A program made the position numbers and the translations under genes. From Pseudomonas sp. KNUC1026 (GTDB taxonomy: Bacteria; Pseudomonadota; Gammaproteobacteria; Pseudomonadales; Pseudomonadaceae): a DNA stretch of 64,000 nt. Shown here one piece after another: positions 1 to 8,946 of the stretch. Within the stretch, counting starts at the first letter, position 1. Every line of letters begins with the position of its first letter. The stretch covers positions 4,828,501 to 4,892,500 of the forward strand of contig NZ_CP087138.1 of assembly GCF_021650705.1 (NCBI RefSeq), given 5' to 3'. The notes beneath the pieces were generated by a model that ran no database searches, was not told the origin of the DNA, and was given only the letters and a program-made list of their open reading frames with translations.

Positions 1-42
1 GTTCGCCTCGTTGAGTTGAACGGCACGCGGTGGGACCGACAT
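1..42 (-). CDS. spuI: Glutamylpolyamine synthetase, N-terminal 14 residues only
   Basis: The first 42 bases, read on the minus strand, start at an ATG (42..40) and encode MSVPPRAVQLNEAN before leaving the window. This matches, from memory, the start of the second glutamine-synthetase-like gamma-glutamylpolyamine synthetase of pseudomonads (SpuI/PuuA type), which ligates glutamate to polyamines. An AAGGTG ribosome binding site precedes the start. It is transcribed divergently from spuB. Only the tip is visible, so the assignment relies on context and recall. Confidence 0.55.
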   Translation of the reverse strand, partial: MSVPPRAVQLNEAN

Positions 43-647
43 GATGCAACACCTTTTGTTAAAAATCTCAATCAATGACTGACAGCCAGCTCAGTCAATC
101 CGAAACCCGCATGCAAGTCAAGACGGGCAGTTCGTGCTTCCATTCAGGGCAAAAAGGCGCTTGAGGGGCCAAAATGGAGCATTTTCGCGCTAAATAATAA
201 TTCAGCTTTTGCGCGTACGAGCAGGGCGTATAAAATTATTTACGGCCTGTTGTGTAATAAATTGAACAGCGCTAAGCTCCGATGCATCCCAAAACAGCAA
301 AAACAACGGGGACCCTCATGGCATGCCAGCACCTTGGCGGCTCTAGCACCGCGCCTGCGAACCGCCTGGCAAAGGTACACATGCCGCAGGCGCCGCTGGC
401 AGATATTCTGACGATGCCAGCGCCTGCTTGCAGCGTGCCACAGTCTTGGCCGTTCATCAAAGCCGGCTATGGCACCTCGACGATCTTTCACAGGCTCGCG
501 ATTATCCTCTGCCCAAACCTGCCCGCTTACGGTTCAATGCATCTGTTGTGCCGGCGCTGCGTCGCCGTGCCTCAACTGTAGTGCCTGCTCCGCAGGTTCG
601 CCCCGCCATTGGGGCCACCCCATGCCACGTCGCCTTCTGAGGTATTT
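43..647. promoter_or_regulatory. Divergent intergenic region, spuI/spuB
   Basis: This is a 605-bp region between divergent polyamine genes. No open frame in it looks like a protein. An A/T-rich stretch lies at about 190-245, including TATAAAAT at 229-236, which could be a -10 element for rightward transcription. The length and divergent layout suggest regulation of the polyamine genes, but I see no clear operator or riboswitch. Confidence 0.4.
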
Positions 648-2006
648 ATGAGCAGCAACCTCGACCAGCTCACCGATTGGTTGAAAAAACACAAGATCAC
701 CGAAGTGGAATGCCTGATCAGCGACCTGACCGGCATCACTCGCGGCAAAATCTCGCCGACAAACAAGTTCATCGCCGAAAAAGGCATGCGCCTGCCCGAG
801 AGTGTGTTGCTGCAAACGGTGACCGGCGATTACGTCGAAGACGAGATCTACTACGAGCTGCTCGACCCGGCCGACATCGACATGTTCTGCCGCCCTGACG
901 AGAATGCGGTGTTCTCGGTGCCGTGGGCGATCGAGCCAACCGCTCAGGTGATCCACGACACCTATGACAAGCAGGGCAACCCCATCGAGCTGTCGCCGCG
1001 CAACGTGCTCAAACGCGTGCTCAAGCTCTACACCGACCGTGGCTGGCAGCCGATCGTGGCACCTGAGATGGAGTTCTACCTGACCAAGCGCAGCGACGAC
1101 CCGGACTACCCGCTGCAGCCGCCGATCGGCCGCTCGGGGCGCCCTGAAACCGGCCGCCAGTCGTTTTCCATCGAAGCCGCCAACGAGTTCGACCCGTTGT
1201 TCGAGGACGTCTACGACTGGTGCGAGGCGCAGAACCTCGACCTGGATACGCTGATCCACGAGGACGGCACCGCGCAGATGGAAATCAACTTCCGCCACGG
1301 CGATGCCCTGCACCTGGCCGACCAGATCCTGGTGTTCAAGCGCACCATGCGCGAGGCTGCGCTCAAGCACAACGTTGCCGCCACCTTCATGGCCAAACCC
1401 ATGACCGGTGAGCCGGGCAGTGCCATGCACCTGCACCAGAGCATCGTCGACATCAAGACCGGCAAGAATATCTTCTCCAACGAAGACGGCACTATGAGCC
1501 AGCTGTTCCTCAACCACGTGGGCGGGCTGCAGAAGTTCATTCCAGAGGCACTGCCGCTGTTCGCGCCGAACGTGAACTCCTTCCGCCGCTTCCTGCCCGA
1601 CACCTCGGCGCCAGTGAACGTGGAGTGGGGCGTGGAGAACCGCACCGTCGGCCTGCGCGTGCCGGATGCCACGCCGCAGAACCGCCGGGTGGAAAACCGC
1701 CTGCCGGGCGCTGACGCCAACCCCTACCTCGCCATCGCCGCCAGCTTGCTGTGCGGTTACATCGGCATGGTCGAAGGCATCAACCCCAGCGCGCCGGTAC
1801 ACGGCCGTGGCTATGAGCGCCGCAACCTGCGCCTGCCGCTGACCATCGAAGATGCGCTGGAGCGCATGGAAAACTGCCGCACCCTGGAGAAATACCTGGG
1901 CAAGAAATTCATCGTCGGCTTCGTCGCGGTGAAACGTGCAGAGAACGAAAACTTCAAACGAGTGATCAGTTCCTGGGAACGGGAGTTCCTGCTGTTCGCG
2001 GTCTGA
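648..2006 (+). CDS. spuB: Glutamate-polyamine ligase, glutamine synthetase family
   Basis: 452-residue cytoplasmic enzyme of the type I glutamine synthetase fold. It attaches glutamate to a polyamine amino group using ATP, the first step of the gamma-glutamylation route for putrescine and spermidine catabolism. The N-terminal beta-grasp part (to about residue 110) is followed by the catalytic domain with EMEFY, MEINFRHG, HLHQS and the NRRVENRLPGADANPYLA block. The start at 648 is chosen because GAGG lies a few bases upstream; an ATG at 609 would add 13 atypical residues. It is 41 bp upstream of spuC, so the two are probably co-transcribed. Confidence 0.93.
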   Translation: MSSNLDQLTDWLKKHKITEVECLISDLTGITRGKISPTNKFIAEKGMRLPESVLLQTVTGDYVEDEIYYELLDPADIDMFCRPDENAVFSVPWAIEPTAQVIHDTYDKQGNPIELSPRNVLKRVLKLYTDRGWQPIVAPEMEFYLTKRSDDPDYPLQPPIGRSGRPETGRQSFSIEAANEFDPLFEDVYDWCEAQNLDLDTLIHEDGTAQMEINFRHGDALHLADQILVFKRTMREAALKHNVAATFMAKPMTGEPGSAMHLHQSIVDIKTGKNIFSNEDGTMSQLFLNHVGGLQKFIPEALPLFAPNVNSFRRFLPDTSAPVNVEWGVENRTVGLRVPDATPQNRRVENRLPGADANPYLAIAASLLCGYIGMVEGINPSAPVHGRGYERRNLRLPLTIEDALERMENCRTLEKYLGKKFIVGFVAVKRAENENFKRVISSWEREFLLFAV

Positions 2007-2047
2007 TCGGGCCCGGCGCCCGGGGCGCTGGGGAACAGGAGAGAGCA

Positions 2048-3411
2048 ATGAGCGACAACGCAGCGCAAACCCAAGCCTGGCAAGCCCTGAGCGGTGAGCA
2101 CCATTTGGCCCCTTTCAGCGATTACCAGCAGCTCAAGCAAAAGGGCCCGCGCATCATTACCAAAGCTCAGGGCGTGCACCTCTGGGACAGCGAAGGCCGG
2201 CAGATCCTCGACGGCATGGCTGGGCTGTGGTGCGTGGCGGTGGGCTATGGCCGCGAGGAGCTGGTGCAGGCGGCTGCCCGGCAAATGCGCGAGTTGCCTT
2301 ATTACAACCTGTTCTTCCAGACCGCCCACCCGCCAGCACTCGAGCTGGCCAAGGCAATCACCGACGTGGCCCCGGCGGGCATGAGCCATGTGTTCTTCAC
2401 CGGCTCCGGCTCCGAGGGCAACGACACCGTGCTGCGCCTGGTTCGCCATTACTGGGCGCTCAAGGGCAAGCCAAACAAGAAGACCCTGATCAGCCGCATC
2501 AACGGTTATCACGGCTCTACCGTCGCCGGCGCCAGCCTGGGCGGCATGGCTTACATGCACGAGCAGGGCGACCTGCCGATTCCAGGCATCGCGCACATCC
2601 CGCAGCCGTACTGGTTCGGCGAAGGCGGCGACATGAGCCCGGATGCGTTCGGCGTATGGGCTGCCGAGCAGCTGGAGAAAAAATCCTCGAGCTGGGCGAA
2701 GAAAACGTCGCCGCGTTCATCGCCGAGCCGATCCAGGGCGCAGGTGGCGTGATCATTCCGCCGGATACCTACTGGCCCAAAATCAAGGAAGTGCTCGCCC
2801 GCTACGAGATCCTGTTCGTGGCCGACGAGGTGATCTGTGGCTTTGGCCGCACCGGCGAGTGGTTCGGTAGCGATTACTACGATCTCAAGCCTGACCTGAT
2901 GACCATCGCCAAAGGCCTGACCTCGGGCTACGTGCCCATGGGCGGCGTGATCGTGCGCGACGAAGTGGTGAAGGTGATCGAGCAAGGCGGCGACTTCAAT
3001 CACGGTTTCACCTACTCCGGGCACCCGGTGGCGGCGGCTGTGGGGCTGGAGAACCTGCGCATCCTCAGTGAAGAAAAGATCATCGAGCGTGTACGCAGCG
3101 AAACGGCACCGTATTTGCAAAGCCGCTTGCGCGAACTTCAGGCCCATCCGCTGGTGGGCGAGGTTCGCGGCCTGGGCATGCTGGGCGCCATCGAGCTGGT
3201 GCGCGACAAACAGGCCCGCACGCGTTACGAAGGGCGCGGTGCGGGAATGCTCTGCCGGCAGTTCTGTTTCGACAATGGCCTGATCATGCGCGCAGTAGGC
3301 GACACCATGATCATCGCCCCGCCGCTGGTGATCAGCCGTGGCGAGATCGATGAGCTGGTGAGCAAGGCGCACAAATGCCTGGACCTGACCCTTAATGCGC
3401 TGCAGGGCTAA
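2048..3411 (+). CDS. spuC: Polyamine:pyruvate aminotransferase (single-base indel)
   Basis: Class III PLP-dependent aminotransferase that moves amino groups from putrescine and related amines to pyruvate. The frame opened at 2048 (good RBS, AGGAGAG) runs to about 2683 and then must shift back by one base to continue to 3411. With one extra A in the A6 run at 2678-2683 the product is a normal 454 residues, reading EQLEKKILELGEENVAAF across the join. Motifs include GSGSEGND, the FVADEVICGFGRTGE cofactor block, and the PLP lysine in TIAKGLTSGY. Taken as written, the gene makes a 234-residue truncated product. The shift is most likely an assembly deletion. Confidence 0.92.
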
Positions 3412-3428
3412 ATGCTAGGCTGTGCGCC

Positions 3429-3452
3429 GGCGCGGGGGCAGTGCCCCGCGCC
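3429..3452 (+). terminator. GC-rich hairpin between spuC and spuD
   Basis: A perfect 9-bp stem (GGCGCGGGG at 3429-3437, CCCCGCGCC at 3444-3452) has a 6-base loop. No T-run follows, so it is not a classical terminator. It may stabilise mRNA or partly attenuate transcription, allowing different levels of enzyme genes and transport genes. Confidence 0.5.
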
Positions 3453-3525
3453 CACACCGCACGCCCGTTGCCAGGGCCGCGCACCGAAGGACGGATTGGT
3501 TTAAACACTATTTGGAGCACTACGC

Positions 3526-4626
3526 ATGAATAAGCTGGGCAAATCGCTGCTGGCCATGGCGCTGATGGGGGCGATGGCGGGTGCCGCGCACGCTGACGAC
3601 AAGGTTCTGCACGTCTATAACTGGTCCGACTACATTGCCCCGGACACCGTCAAGAAGTTCGAAGAGGCCAACCCCGGCGTGAAGGTGGTCTACGACGTCT
3701 ACGACAGCAACGAGACGCTCGAAGCCAAAATGCTCGCTGGCCACTCCGGCTACGACATCGTGGTGCCGTCGAACAACTTCCTGGCCAAGCAGATCAAGGC
3801 CGGCGTGTACGAGACCCTCGACAAGTCCAAGCTGCCCAACTGGAAAAACCTCAACGCCGGCCAGCTCAAGGCCGTAGGCGACGCCAGCGACAAGGACAAC
3901 GCCCACGCCTTCCCGTACATGTGGGGCTCGATCGGCATCGGCTACAACCCCGAGAAGGTCAAGGCTGCACTGGGCGTCGACAAGATCGACTCCTGGGACG
4001 TGCTGTTCAAGCCTGAGAACATCGCCAAGCTCAAGAGCTGCGGGGTGAGCTTCCTTGATTCGCCGACCGAGATGATGCCGGTGGCGCTGCACTATCTGGG
4101 CCTGAAAACCGACACCCAGAGCAAGGACGACATCAAGAAAGCAGAAGACCTCTACTTGAAGATCCGCCCGAGCATCCAGTACTTCCACTCCTCCAAGTAC
4201 ATCTCGGACCTGGCCAACGGCAACATCTGCGTAGCCGTCGGCTACTCGGGTGATGTGTACCAGGCCAAATCCCGCGCCGAAGAGGCCGGTGGCAAGGTCA
4301 AGGTCGCCTACGCCATTCCGAAAGAAGGCGCTGGCAGCTTCTATGACATGGTCGCCATCCCCAAGGATGCCGAAAACAAAGAGCTCGCCTACAAGTGGAT
4401 GAACTTCATCCTTCAGCCTGAAGTAATGGCCGAGATCACCAACGCCGTGCGTTTCCCCAACATCAACGACGCTGCAACGCCCATGGTCGACAAGGACATC
4501 ACCTCCGACCCAGGCGTGTACCCATCAGCCGACGTGAAGGCCAAGCTGTACGCGATCGCCGACCTGCCGCAGGGCACACTGCGCGAGTTGACCCGCAGCT
4601 GGACCAAGATCAAATCGGGCAAATAA
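3526..4626 (+). CDS. spuD: Putrescine-binding periplasmic protein
   Basis: 366-residue extracytoplasmic solute-binding protein of an ABC polyamine importer (PotD/PotF family). A typical Sec signal peptide ends at AAHA near residue 23. The mature start reads VLHVYNWSDYIAPDT, followed by YDVYDSNETLEAK and GYDIVVPSNNF, hallmarks of PotF/SpuD proteins. It begins after a GGAG RBS. The next gene encodes a close paralogue, so the order matches the SpuD (putrescine) and SpuE (spermidine) pair. Ligand specificity is inferred from position, not proven here. Confidence 0.93.
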   Translation: MNKLGKSLLAMALMGAMAGAAHADDKVLHVYNWSDYIAPDTVKKFEEANPGVKVVYDVYDSNETLEAKMLAGHSGYDIVVPSNNFLAKQIKAGVYETLDKSKLPNWKNLNAGQLKAVGDASDKDNAHAFPYMWGSIGIGYNPEKVKAALGVDKIDSWDVLFKPENIAKLKSCGVSFLDSPTEMMPVALHYLGLKTDTQSKDDIKKAEDLYLKIRPSIQYFHSSKYISDLANGNICVAVGYSGDVYQAKSRAEEAGGKVKVAYAIPKEGAGSFYDMVAIPKDAENKELAYKWMNFILQPEVMAEITNAVRFPNINDAATPMVDKDITSDPGVYPSADVKAKLYAIADLPQGTLRELTRSWTKIKSGK

Positions 4627-4637
4627 GCCCGTGGCGA

Positions 4638-4672
4638 GCACAGGTGGCGGCGCTCCAGCCGCTACCTCGTGC
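4638..4672 (+). terminator. Hairpin followed by T-run, spuD-spuE
   Basis: An imperfect stem pairs GGTGGCGGC (4643-4651) with GCCGCTACC (4658-4666) and extends through GCAC/GTGC with a bulge. A run of eight Ts starts at about 4686. The gap between stem and T-run weakens it as a terminator. Partial termination between the two binding-protein genes is plausible. Confidence 0.4.
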
Positions 4673-4788
4673 ACTGAAACAAAAATTTTTTTTGCTGGGC
4701 AGGTTCATCACAGGTAAGTTGCGCGCCGGTTTTGGATTAACCGGCCGGGCTGCTGCCATCCTGGAAACACACTGCGGGGGAACTGCAC

Positions 4789-5883
4789 TTGTCTAAATCT
4801 TTGTTCTTCAAGGCCCTGGCACTGGGCGCAGGCCTGTTGGCCGGCACTGCTGCGCAAGCCGCGGGCGAGGTCCATATCTACAACTGGTCCGACTACATCG
4901 GCGAAAACACCCTCAGCGAATTCCAGAAGGCCACCGGCATCAAGCCGGTCTATGACGTCTTCGACTCCAACGAAACCCTTGAAGGCAAGCTGCTGGCCGG
5001 TCGCACCGGCTACGATGTCGTGGTGCCCTCGAACCATTTTCTGGGCAAGCAGATCAAGGCGGGGGCATTCCAGAAGCTCGATCGTTCGCAGTTGCCCAAC
5101 TGGAAAAACCTCGACGCTGATCTGATGAAACGGCTGGAGGCCAACGACCCGGGCAATCAGTACGCCGTGCCGTATCTCTGGGGCACCAACGGCATCGGTT
5201 ACAACGTCGAGAAGGTCAAGGCGGCGCTGGGCACTGACAAGATCGACTCATGGGCTGTGCTGTTCGAGCCTGAAAACATCAAGAAACTCAGCAAGTGCGG
5301 CGTTGCCTTCCTCGACTCGCCGGATGAGATGATCCCGGCGATGCTCAACTACATGGGGCTGGATCCCAACAGCACCAACCCGGACGACTTCAAGAAAGCC
5401 GAGGCCAAGTTTCTGAAAGTGCGGCCGTACGTGACCTACTTCCATTCGGCCAAGTACATCTCGGACCTTGCCAACGGCAATATCTGCGTGGCCGCCGGTT
5501 TCTCGGGTGATGTGTTCCAGGCGCGCAACCGCGCCGAGGAAGCCAAGAACGGCGTTCAGGTGGCCTATGCGGTGCCAAAGGAAGGCGGTGCACTCTGGTT
5601 CGACATGCTTGCGATTCCGAAGGACGCCGAAAACGTCAAGGAGGCGCATGCCTTCATCGATTTCCTGTTGCAACCCAAGGTGATCGCCGAGGTCAGCGAT
5701 GCGGTGGGTTACGCCAACCCTAACCCGGAGGCCAAGGCCGACATGGACCAGAAGGTTGCCACCGATTCTTCGGTTTACCCGACACAGGACGTACTGGCTA
5801 AGGCCTATGTGAGCCATGAGTTACCGCCGAACATTCAACGCCTGATGACCCGTTCCTGGACGCGGATCAAGTCGGGCAAATAA
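4789..5883 (+). CDS. spuE: Spermidine-binding periplasmic protein
   Basis: 364-residue paralogue of the preceding binding protein. It has a signal peptide ending near AAQA (residue 24) and a mature start VHIYNWSDYIGENT. The only fitting start is TTG at 4789, preceded by GGGGGAA; no ATG lies before the signal peptide. In the SpuD/SpuE pair of P. aeruginosa the second protein binds spermidine, and the same is inferred here. It hands substrate to the SpuGH permease powered by SpuF. Confidence 0.9.
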   Translation: MSKSLFFKALALGAGLLAGTAAQAAGEVHIYNWSDYIGENTLSEFQKATGIKPVYDVFDSNETLEGKLLAGRTGYDVVVPSNHFLGKQIKAGAFQKLDRSQLPNWKNLDADLMKRLEANDPGNQYAVPYLWGTNGIGYNVEKVKAALGTDKIDSWAVLFEPENIKKLSKCGVAFLDSPDEMIPAMLNYMGLDPNSTNPDDFKKAEAKFLKVRPYVTYFHSAKYISDLANGNICVAAGFSGDVFQARNRAEEAKNGVQVAYAVPKEGGALWFDMLAIPKDAENVKEAHAFIDFLLQPKVIAEVSDAVGYANPNPEAKADMDQKVATDSSVYPTQDVLAKAYVSHELPPNIQRLMTRSWTRIKSGK

Positions 5884-5890
5884 AACCAGT

Positions 5891-5911
5891 GGCCCGCCCG
5901 TGCAGCGGGCC
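5891..5911 (+). other. Hairpin between spuE and spuF
   Basis: A perfect 7-bp stem (GGCCCGC 5891-5897, GCGGGCC 5905-5911) with a 7-base loop lies 8 bp after the spuE stop. There is no T-run. It probably protects the 3' end of abundant binding-protein mRNA or sets relative expression of the downstream ATPase. Confidence 0.45.
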
Positions 5912-5939
5912 ACCTGAACCACCGATGGGAGTGTCGTTA

Positions 5940-7082
5940 ATGGCCGTTGCCTCCAGTGCCTACAAAAAAGCCCTCGAAGGCAGCCAGCAGCCTAAGCAGG
6001 TGCTGGTGAAAATCGATCGGGTCACGAAGAAATTCGACGAGACGATCGCCGTGGACGATGTGTCCCTGGAAATCAACAAAGGCGAGATCTTCGCGCTGCT
6101 GGGCGGCTCGGGCTCCGGCAAGTCGACCCTGCTGCGCATGCTCGCCGGCTTCGAGCGGCCTACCGAGGGGCGCATTTTCCTCGATGGCCAGGACATCACC
6201 GACCTGCCGCCCTATGAGCGGCCGATCAACATGATGTTCCAGTCCTACGCCTTGTTCCCGCACATGACCGTCGCGCAGAACATCGCCTTCGGCCTGAAGC
6301 AGGACAAGATGCCCACCGCCGAGATCGACGCCCGTGTGGCCGAGATGCTCAAGCTGGTGCACATGAGCCAGTACGCCAAGCGCAAGCCGCACCAGCTTTC
6401 CGGTGGCCAGCGCCAGCGGGTGGCATTGGCCCGCTCGCTGGCAAAGCGCCCCAAGCTGCTGCTGCTCGACGAGCCCATGGGCGCGCTGGACAAGAAACTG
6501 CGCTCGCAGATGCAGCTTGAGCTGGTGGAAATCATCGAACGCGTGGGGGTGACCTGCGTGATGGTGACCCACGACCAGGAAGAGGCCATGACCATGGCCC
6601 AGCGCATCGCGATCATGCACCTGGGCTGGATCGCGCAGATCGGCAGCCCTGTGGATATCTACGAGACCCCGACCAGCCGCCTGGTGTGCGAGTTCATTGG
6701 TAACGTCAACCTGTTCGACGGCGATGTGGTCGAGGACATGGAAGGCTATGCGCTGATCTCCACCCCTGAGCTGGAACGGCCGATTTACGTGGGCCACGGG
6801 GTGAGCACTGCCGCAGAAGACAAGCGCGTGACCTACGCCCTGCGCCCGGAAAAACTCCTGGTGACCACCGAGCAACCGCAAACCGAGTACAACTGGGCGC
6901 GTGGCAAAGTCCACGACATCGCCTACCTGGGCGGCCATTCGGTGTTTCACGTCGAGCTCGCCAGCGGCAAGATCGTTCAGAGCTTCGTCGCCAACGCCGA
7001 GCGCCGTGGCGCGCGGCCGACCTGGGACGATGAAGTGTTCGTATGGTGGGAAGACGACAGCGGGGTGGTGCTTCGGTCATGA
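5940..7082 (+). CDS. spuF: Polyamine ABC transporter ATP-binding protein
   Basis: 380-residue ATPase subunit (PotA/PotG type). Walker A is GGSGSGKST, the signature is LSGGQRQRVALARSLA, and Walker B is LLLLDEP followed by the MVTHDQEEA switch histidine. The last 100 or so residues form a TOBE-like regulatory domain. The start at 5940 (MAVASSAYKK) has GGGAGTG upstream; an in-frame ATG at 5889 would add 17 residues lying inside the hairpin. Its stop overlaps the next start (ATGA), showing tight coupling with the permease genes. Confidence 0.93.
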   Translation: MAVASSAYKKALEGSQQPKQVLVKIDRVTKKFDETIAVDDVSLEINKGEIFALLGGSGSGKSTLLRMLAGFERPTEGRIFLDGQDITDLPPYERPINMMFQSYALFPHMTVAQNIAFGLKQDKMPTAEIDARVAEMLKLVHMSQYAKRKPHQLSGGQRQRVALARSLAKRPKLLLLDEPMGALDKKLRSQMQLELVEIIERVGVTCVMVTHDQEEAMTMAQRIAIMHLGWIAQIGSPVDIYETPTSRLVCEFIGNVNLFDGDVVEDMEGYALISTPELERPIYVGHGVSTAAEDKRVTYALRPEKLLVTTEQPQTEYNWARGKVHDIAYLGGHSVFHVELASGKIVQSFVANAERRGARPTWDDEVFVWWEDDSGVVLRS

Positions 7083-7999
7083 AAGCGCGAAAAGTGAAGC
7101 GGTTCCTCAATCGTTGGGTGCCGAACGGCCGCCAGGTCGTGATCGGTGTCCCGTTCATCTGGCTGTTCCTGTTCTTCATGCTGCCGTTCTTCATCGTGTT
7201 GAAGATCAGCTTCGCCGAAGCAGACGTGGCCATCCCGCCCTACACCTCGCTTGTGGAGTTCGCCGAGGACAAGATCAACATCGCGCTCAACCTGGCCAAC
7301 TACTTGCTGCTGGGTGACGACGACCTGTACTTCGCTGCGTACTTCGGTTCGCTGAAGATGGCGTTCTTCAGCACCCTGATGTGCCTGCTGATCGGCTACC
7401 CGATGGCCTACGCCATCTCCGTGGCCAAGAAAGAAAGCCAGACGGTGCTGTTGCTGCTGATCATGATGCCGACCTGGACGGCGATCCTGATCCGCGTTTA
7501 CGCCTGGATGGGCATCCTCAGCAACAACGGCCTGCTCAACGGGTTCCTGCAGTACATGGGCCTGATCGACCAGCCGCTGCAGATCCTCAACAGCAACACA
7601 GCGGTGTACATCGGGCTTGTGTATTCGTACCTGCCTTTCATGATTCTGCCGCTGTTCGCCAACCTGGTGAAACACGACCACACGCTGCTCGAAGCCGCCG
7701 CCGACCTGGGCTCCAGCCGCTTCAACAGCTTCTGGAAAATCACTGTGCCGCTGTCGAAGAACGGCATCATCGCCGGCTGCATGCTGGTGTTCATCCCGGT
7801 GGTAGGCGAGTTCGTCATTCCCGAGCTGCTCGGAGGCCCTGAAACGCTGATGATCGGCAAGGTGCTCTGGCAAGAGTTCTTCAACAACCGCGATTGGCCG
7901 GTGGCCTCGGCGCTGGCAGTGGTGATGCTCGGCATCCTGATCATCCCGATCCTGCTGTTCAACCGCAGTCAGGCACGTGAAATGGAGGGCAGGGCATGA
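7079..7999 (+). CDS. spuG: Polyamine ABC transporter permease 1
   Basis: 306-residue inner-membrane permease of the PotB/PotH family with about six hydrophobic helices and the EAA-type cytoplasmic loop around LLEAAADLGSSRFNSFWKI, which contacts the ATPase. The start overlaps the spuF stop and the end overlaps the spuH start, both by ATGA, so translation of the three subunits is coupled. Confidence 0.92.
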   Translation: MKARKVKRFLNRWVPNGRQVVIGVPFIWLFLFFMLPFFIVLKISFAEADVAIPPYTSLVEFAEDKINIALNLANYLLLGDDDLYFAAYFGSLKMAFFSTLMCLLIGYPMAYAISVAKKESQTVLLLLIMMPTWTAILIRVYAWMGILSNNGLLNGFLQYMGLIDQPLQILNSNTAVYIGLVYSYLPFMILPLFANLVKHDHTLLEAAADLGSSRFNSFWKITVPLSKNGIIAGCMLVFIPVVGEFVIPELLGGPETLMIGKVLWQEFFNNRDWPVASALAVVMLGILIIPILLFNRSQAREMEGRA

Positions 8000-8882
8000 A
8001 ACAGGGCGTTCGTTTCTCCACCATCATGCTGTGGGTGGGCCTGATTTTCATCTATGCGCCGATGGTCATTCTGGTGATCTACTCGTTCAACGCCTCGCGG
8101 CTGGTGACGGTGTGGGGCGGCTGGTCGGTGAGCTGGTATGTGAGCCTGCTGGACAACACCCAGCTCATTTCCGCCGTGTTCCGCTCGCTGGAAATCGCCA
8201 TCTACACGGCGGTCTCGGCGGTGGTGCTGGGCACCATGGCGGCTTTTGTGCTCACCCGCGTTTCGCGCTTCAAGGGCCGCACGCTGTTTGGCGGCCTGGT
8301 GACTGCGCCGTTGGTGATGCCCGAGGTGATAACGGGCCTGTCGCTGCTGCTGTTGTTCGTTGCCATGGCGCAAGCCATCGGCTGGCCGGCCGAGCGCGGC
8401 GTTACCACGATCTGGATCGCGCACACCACGTTCTGCACGTCCTACGTGGCAGTGGTAGTGTCGGCGCGGCTGCGTGAGCTGGACCTTTCCATCGAGGAGG
8501 CGGCGATGGACCTGGGGCGCGGCCGCTGAAGGTGTTCCTGTTGATCACCATTCCGATGATCGCGCCGTCGCTGGCAGCCGGGGGCATGATGTCGTTCGCC
8601 CTGTCGCTGGATGACCTGGTGCTGGCGAGCTTCGTCTCCGGGCCTGGCTCGACCACGCTGCCGATGGAGGTGTTCTCGCAGGTTCGCCTGGGTGTGAAGC
8701 CCGAGATCAATGCCATTGCCAGCTTGATCCTGCTGGTGGTGTCGTTGTTTACCTTCCTGGTGTGGTTCTTCACCCGCCGAGCCGAGGAGGCGCGGCGCAA
8801 GGCGGTTCAGGCAGCTATCGAGGAAGCGGCTGTAGCCAACTCCTCCGGCATGACGCACACCGGCGCACTGATACGCCGTTAA
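7996..8882 (+). CDS. spuH: Polyamine ABC transporter permease 2 (single-base indel)
   Basis: Second permease (PotC/PotI family). As written, the frame from 7996 ends at 8529 in the middle of the EAA loop; the rest continues in the -1 frame to 8882. One extra G in the G4 run at 8514-8517 restores DLGARPLKVFLLITIP and a 295-residue protein of normal length with six membrane helices. The conserved loop (IEEAAMDLGARPL) is exactly where the break falls. An assembly deletion is the likely cause; if real, the transporter would be inactive. Confidence 0.88.
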
Positions 8883-8894
8883 GCCTTGCCAGTA

Positions 8895-8945
8895 CGGCCC
8901 GTGTGACAGAACATTGCGATCACGTTCTGCCACACGGGCCGTTTT
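8895..8945 (+). terminator. Rho-independent terminator of the spu operon
   Basis: A long stem is formed by CGGCCCGTGTG (8895-8905) plus CAGAAC (8907-8912) pairing with GTTCTG (8924-8929) plus CACACGGGCCG (8931-8941), with one mismatch and an 11-base loop, followed by TTTT. This is the strongest terminator in the first 20 kb. Its T-run ends two bases before the ATG of the next gene. Confidence 0.88.
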
Positions 8946-8946
8946 C

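Noticed and set aside
534..2048. Long open frame antisense to spuB (504 codons)
   Set aside because: It mirrors spuB codon structure in high-GC DNA, has no RBS and gives a His/Arg-rich sequence without domains; the plus-strand synthetase is unambiguous.
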